A stretch of DNA of 64,000 bases, from positions 1,798,001 to 1,862,000 of the forward strand of contig CM039196.1 in the NCBI GenBank assembly GCA_008360975.2, given 5' to 3'. Under the pieces are notes generated by a model that did not search any database, was not told where the DNA came from, and saw only the letters and a list, made by a program, of their open reading frames with translations. Shown one piece after another: positions 62,041-64,000 of the stretch. Within the stretch, counting starts at the first letter, position 1. Each line of letters begins with the position of its first letter. This DNA is from Lichenostomus cassidix (Eukaryota > Chordata > Aves > Passeriformes > Meliphagidae). A program made the position numbers and the translations under genes.

Positions 62041-64000
62041 GAAAAAACACATTACTTACGCTCTTAACCTTCTAATGTGTCCAAAGTTCATGCTCTCTCA
62101 AAGGAAACTTTTGCATGAAGGATATTCATTTTCAGGCAACCTGTAGATATTTTCTGTAAACAGATCAATTTTCCTGCGTAGTGCACGTCTCCCTTTCTTT
62201 TTAAAGCCTCTTCGTGATCAATATTCCCTGGGAACAGAAGGGTTCCCCTCTTTTCCTCCTGCATGAATCCAGGTTGTTGCTATGACCTCCTTACCAGCCT
62301 TCCTGCTCCTGTTAGTGCCCTGACATTTCAGAGTAGGAATTGAGTGGTGTTGGATGTTGGCTGGGCTTTCCAGGAGGGTGGTGTCAGGAGCAGGAGGTGC
62401 TGGGGGTTGGGGCACACAAGGTGTTCTCAAGCAGCAGCTTCTGTGATGAAACAGCTTCTGCTTTTGGGGTGCTTTAAATGTTTTACATACTAGAGATACT
62501 AAATAGGATTGGGGGTTGGTAGGATTGGGGTGTGTACATATGAAATTGGTGCTCCATCATCACTTGAATTCCCTTCGTGAGCACTTTTCCCTCCCTACTA
62601 AACAAGAGGCTTATTTTGTTTTCTGCCTGCTGTTTGCCCCCATTCCCAGCAGACAGCTTTATCTGGGATGGAAAGGTGAGCTTAAGCCCTCCTCAGTTCC
62701 TCTACTCCAGCTCTGAGACTATTGTGTTTTTCCCATGCCACCTCTCCTGCCTGGGAGCAGCTCAGTAGTTCCTTCATTAAGCTCCCCATTTGCAAAGCAG
62801 CCCTTGTGCAGGAGCATCCCAGCCCGACTGCTCGTTTGCTTTGGCCCATGATAAATAACTTCCTTGTCTGCGTGAACCAGAGACAAGAGGTTGGTGCAAA
62901 CTTGCGTGTTGATTTGGTGTCCAAGCCAAAATGTGGCCTGGGGGGAATCGAGTGCCTTCCCTGCCCAGACTCCTCCTCCCACCAGTTTGAGCAGGGCAAG
63001 TTCAATCCAGTGTCCTGCCGTGGAAGGTGCAGCTCTGGGGATGGCAGGAGCTCGCTCCTCTCCGCGGTGACATGATCAGTGTGGCACAGTGGCACCAGGT
63101 AAGCTTGCAGAGGGGCACTGTGTTGTGCGTTGCTGCTGCTGTGTTGGTTTTCCTTGGAGTAGTTATTCACACTTTTGTCTCCTGGGAGCAAAATGCCAGT
63201 GTGTGTCAGAGCTCCAGGAACGAGCAGAATGGAAGAGTTTATGGTGCACCACCCCTGAGCACACAGGAGAGCTACCAGCTGAGCGAGGAGCGTCCTGAAT
63301 TCTGCCTGCTGGGCTCCAGCTAATGTTTTAGGGAATGACTTGAAAATAAAAGACATACCGTGGAAATACCGACTCTGATGAGGTCTGTCACGAGAACTCA
63401 GCGCGATCTGTCTTGAGTACCTTTCCAGTGACAGATTGCATTAACTCTGAGCGGCTCAGCGGTGGATTTGGGAAAATTGGCTTTCTGCTGTGGGACTGGG
63501 AGAGCAGGGAGGTGGAGAAACAGGGCACCTAATTCCCTGCCCTAGGGTCTCCTTCCCATTGCCAGGAAGGAGGAGTTGGCTTACAGCAGTTTGTATTTAA
63601 ATCTTGTTTTCCCTAGGATACAGCCTTTATCCAAAACACTTCTTTTACTTCAAGCTACGGTAAACTTCTGTGGTTGCTCCCTAATCTGCTTTTTGGACAT
63701 GGTTTGGTGCAGAAGGTGATGCTTTGCCTTTGGTTGATCTCAAGATTGTAAATCCACAGGGGAAGAAAGAACTTTCACTACTTATGTGGTTTGGCAAAGG
63801 TGGAGACCCACTGAAGCCACTTTTGGAGCCCTTTCCTGTGCTTCAGACCATACTCTGATTGCACAGCCCCACCAGCCCTTGGAGGCACCTTCTGCAGGAC
63901 TGGGGGCTTTAGCTGGTTGTCATTGTCACAGCATTTGTTCAAAATACTGAGGAAGTGAAGGATTTGCTATGGAGGAGGTGTAAGGAAGAGTAGGAGAGAG

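Larger units (their letters stand above)
58641..64000 (+). other. NCOR2: NCOR2 intron following the start exon (partial, runs off the window)
   Basis: This begins at the GTAAGG donor. I looked for the continuation of NCOR2 (the segment leading to the conserved RRRPSLLSEF motif) and did not see it, so this intron extends beyond the window. It contains T tracts (for example near 59350), a CpG patch at 59868-60129, another at 61080-61190, a 16-base perfect palindrome at 62025-62040, and a good isolated donor-like site (CAG then GTAAGC) near 63099. Open frames here, including a 224-codon minus-strand one at 62682-63356, have intron-like composition and match nothing I recognise. Confidence 0.8.

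Noticed and set aside
62682..63356. 224-codon minus-strand open frame
   Set aside because: Lies in the NCOR2 intron, antisense, with intron-like composition and no recognised family.
1..64000. tRNA genes, rRNA, CRISPR arrays, retroviral ORFs or LTR pairs
   Set aside because: No B-box/T-loop context, regular spaced repeats, gag/pol motifs or long paired repeats were found by eye.

Overview
This looks like a piece of a bird nuclear genome. GC is moderate, CpG is depleted outside a few patches, repeats are sparse, one clear CR1 LINE 3' end is present, and there are a few decayed SINE relics that look like MIR. There is no operon, tRNA, rRNA, CRISPR array or phage-like structure. Almost all of the 64 kb is non-coding.

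The one gene I can name with confidence is on the + strand near the right end. The first coding exon of NCOR2 (the SMRT nuclear corepressor) lies at 58438-58640. It has a clean 3' splice site, about 98 bases of 5' UTR with a short upstream ORF, an ATG at 58536, 35 in-phase codons, and a splice donor at 58641. The exon that should continue the protein was not found in the following 5.36 kb, so at least that much is NCOR2 intron. Because the start exon begins with a splice acceptor, the sequence immediately before it is also intron, in the 5' UTR part of the gene.

Layout. 1-17.5 kb: non-coding, with one MIR-like relic near 7.1 kb and a possibly constrained block at 9.5-10.2 kb. 17.5-18.3 kb: an unrecognised 41-codon exon-like ORF, followed by a truncated CR1. 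19.0-19.1 kb: a second MIR-like relic. 19-37.6 kb: non-coding, with many T tracts. 37.66-38.45 kb: a TATA box, a strong GTAAGT donor and a CpG-rich patch that together resemble an alternative promoter and non-coding first exon, possibly of NCOR2. 38.5-54.5 kb: non-coding, with AT-rich islands that look like candidate conserved elements (45.6, 49.6-50.5, 53.5-54.2 kb), a possible hAT relic and a third MIR-like relic. 54.6-58.4 kb: 5' intron with a (GT)16 microsatellite and a polypyrimidine tract. 58.4-58.6 kb: NCOR2 start exon. 58.6-64 kb: NCOR2 intron with two CpG-containing candidate regulatory patches.

To the eye the + strand carries more G and T than C and A along most of the window, and most long homopolymers are T tracts. 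That pattern is expected of introns transcribed along + in the germ line, and it supports (but does not prove) that much of the window lies inside the NCOR2 primary transcript. I found no undescribed biological system. The best leads are the candidate alternative promoter, the exon-like ORF at 17.5 kb and the uORF in the NCOR2 leader.
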